A DNA stretch of 5,820 nucleotides from Rhodospirillaceae bacterium. Its GTDB lineage: Bacteria; Pseudomonadota; Alphaproteobacteria; UBA8366. The DNA lies in the NCBI GenBank assembly GCA_002711555.1, contig PARQ01000009.1:61582-67401 (forward strand), read 5' to 3'. Below are positions 5,120-5,820 of the stretch, in pieces. The notes beneath the pieces are model-generated. The model did not search any database and was not told the DNA's origin. It worked only from the letters and a program-made list of their open reading frames with translations. Position numbers and translations under genes: made by a program. Position 1 is the stretch's first letter; the number at the start of each line of letters is the position of its first letter.

Positions 5120-5820
5120 CTAATATGTGACCAAAGGCGCTTTCCCTAGTTGTTCATTAGCTGATCCAAGTGTACGTTCAACTGCTAACGCTGCTGCAAG
5201 AAGCGTTTTGTCTTCTCCTTTACGGCCGATAAATTGAAGTCCCACGGGGAAACCAGTGGAGTCTAACCCTGCAGGTATTGTGATCGCACACAAATTTAAC
5301 AAGTTGACTATGGAGGTATTGCGCAGCGCAATCATGTTCAATTGTCGATACAAATGTGGCTCTGACACCTCACGGATTGTTGGTGGACTTATTGGAACTG
5401 TGGGCCCCACCAAAACATCGACGTCCGATAAGACCTGCTCTACTTCTTTTGCAAGCATTGTTAGTCGTTGCAACCGATGATCGTAATCAGAGGCTGAGAT
5501 GTTCTCCATGCGCTCAAACCGAGACTTTACGTTTGGATCCAGCGTTTTTTTCCAATCAGGAAATTCCTTGTTAATCAACGTCGCAAATTCCGGTGCAGCA
5601 AGCCCGCCCTTAGAGAAGATCTGTCCTGCCTCAGAAACTGCATAACAAGTTACTTCTGATAACTTTGCTCCCTTCTTTTCGACAGCACGCATCGCTCTAA
5701 CCGCTACTTCCGCTATGTTCGTTTCACAACAATCAAAAAACCAACTGCATATGCCCATCTTCAACCCCGACACGTCTTGCAAGCGCAAGTTCGTCAAGAA
5801 TTGGTCAAACGGAATATTGG
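5120..5820 (-). CDS. Amidase-signature family hydrolase, C-terminal part (cut by window edge)
   Basis: The reading frame is open to the right edge, so the true start lies outside; a TTG at 5797-5795 should not be taken as the start, since sequence on either side (NIPFDQFLTNLRLQDVSG) reads through it. About 232 codons are visible. They match the C-terminal half of amidase-signature enzymes: an LKMGIC strand, an AVRAMRAVEKKGAKLSEV helix-strand, DVLVGPTVPISPPTIREV, and the closing NLCAITIPAG then GFPVGLQFIGRKGEDKTLL and a final helix. The Ser-cisSer-Lys catalytic triad of this family lies in the N-terminal half and cannot be checked. The segment before DVLVGPT lacks the YLGTYALSAGYYDAYY-like block typical of GatA, so a glutamyl-tRNA amidotransferase subunit is unlikely. 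The substrate is unknown. The stop TAG lies 7 bases from the lysK stop, in convergent orientation. Confidence 0.88.
   Translation of the reverse strand, partial: NIPFDQFLTNLRLQDVSGLKMGICSWFFDCCETNIAEVAVRAMRAVEKKGAKLSEVTCYAVSEAGQIFSKGGLAAPEFATLINKEFPDWKKTLDPNVKSRFERMENISASDYDHRLQRLTMLAKEVEQVLSDVDVLVGPTVPISPPTIREVSEPHLYRQLNMIALRNTSIVNLLNLCAITIPAGLDSTGFPVGLQFIGRKGEDKTLLAAALAVERTLGSANEQLGKAPLVTY

Overview
This window looks like a piece of an AT-leaning alphaproteobacterial chromosome. The best pointers are a class I (archaeal-type) lysyl-tRNA synthetase closest to the alphaproteobacterial form, and a long DinG/XPD-type helicase with the N-terminal extension and motif wording I associate with alphaproteobacterial proteins. 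The genus cannot be told from the sequence. It reads as ordinary chromosome: there is no transposase, integrase, tRNA, CRISPR array or phage gene.

Layout from left to right. Positions 1-186 are a leader with no assignable gene but several short inverted repeats, as expected in front of an autoregulated repressor. Positions 187-666 (+) encode a MarR-family regulator. It converges, with an 8-base gap, on a 918-residue Fe-S superfamily 2 helicase (675-3431, -). Positions 3432-3531 are a 100-base divergent promoter region serving the helicase to the left and lysine--tRNA ligase (3532-5112, +) to the right. The ligase converges, with a 7-base gap, on the C-terminal part of an amidase-signature hydrolase (5120-5820, -), whose N-terminus and catalytic residues lie beyond the right edge.

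The genes do not form one pathway. The helicase belongs to DNA repair or structure resolution, LysK to translation, and the amidase to hydrolysis of an unknown amide; the MarR target is not visible, though its own leader is the obvious candidate. Both convergent junctions lack room for a terminator, and I see no hairpin plus U-tract in the adjacent coding ends.

The points most worth a second look are: an 11-base G run inside the helicase gene, just before motif IV, where a one-base slip would remove motifs V and VI; a possible leaderless helicase mRNA, with a perfect TATAAT seven bases before the ATG; a helicase N-terminal region that resembles a catalytically dead DnaQ-type exonuclease domain; and the cluster of operator-like repeats before the MarR gene. 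I did not find a convincing new multi-gene system.
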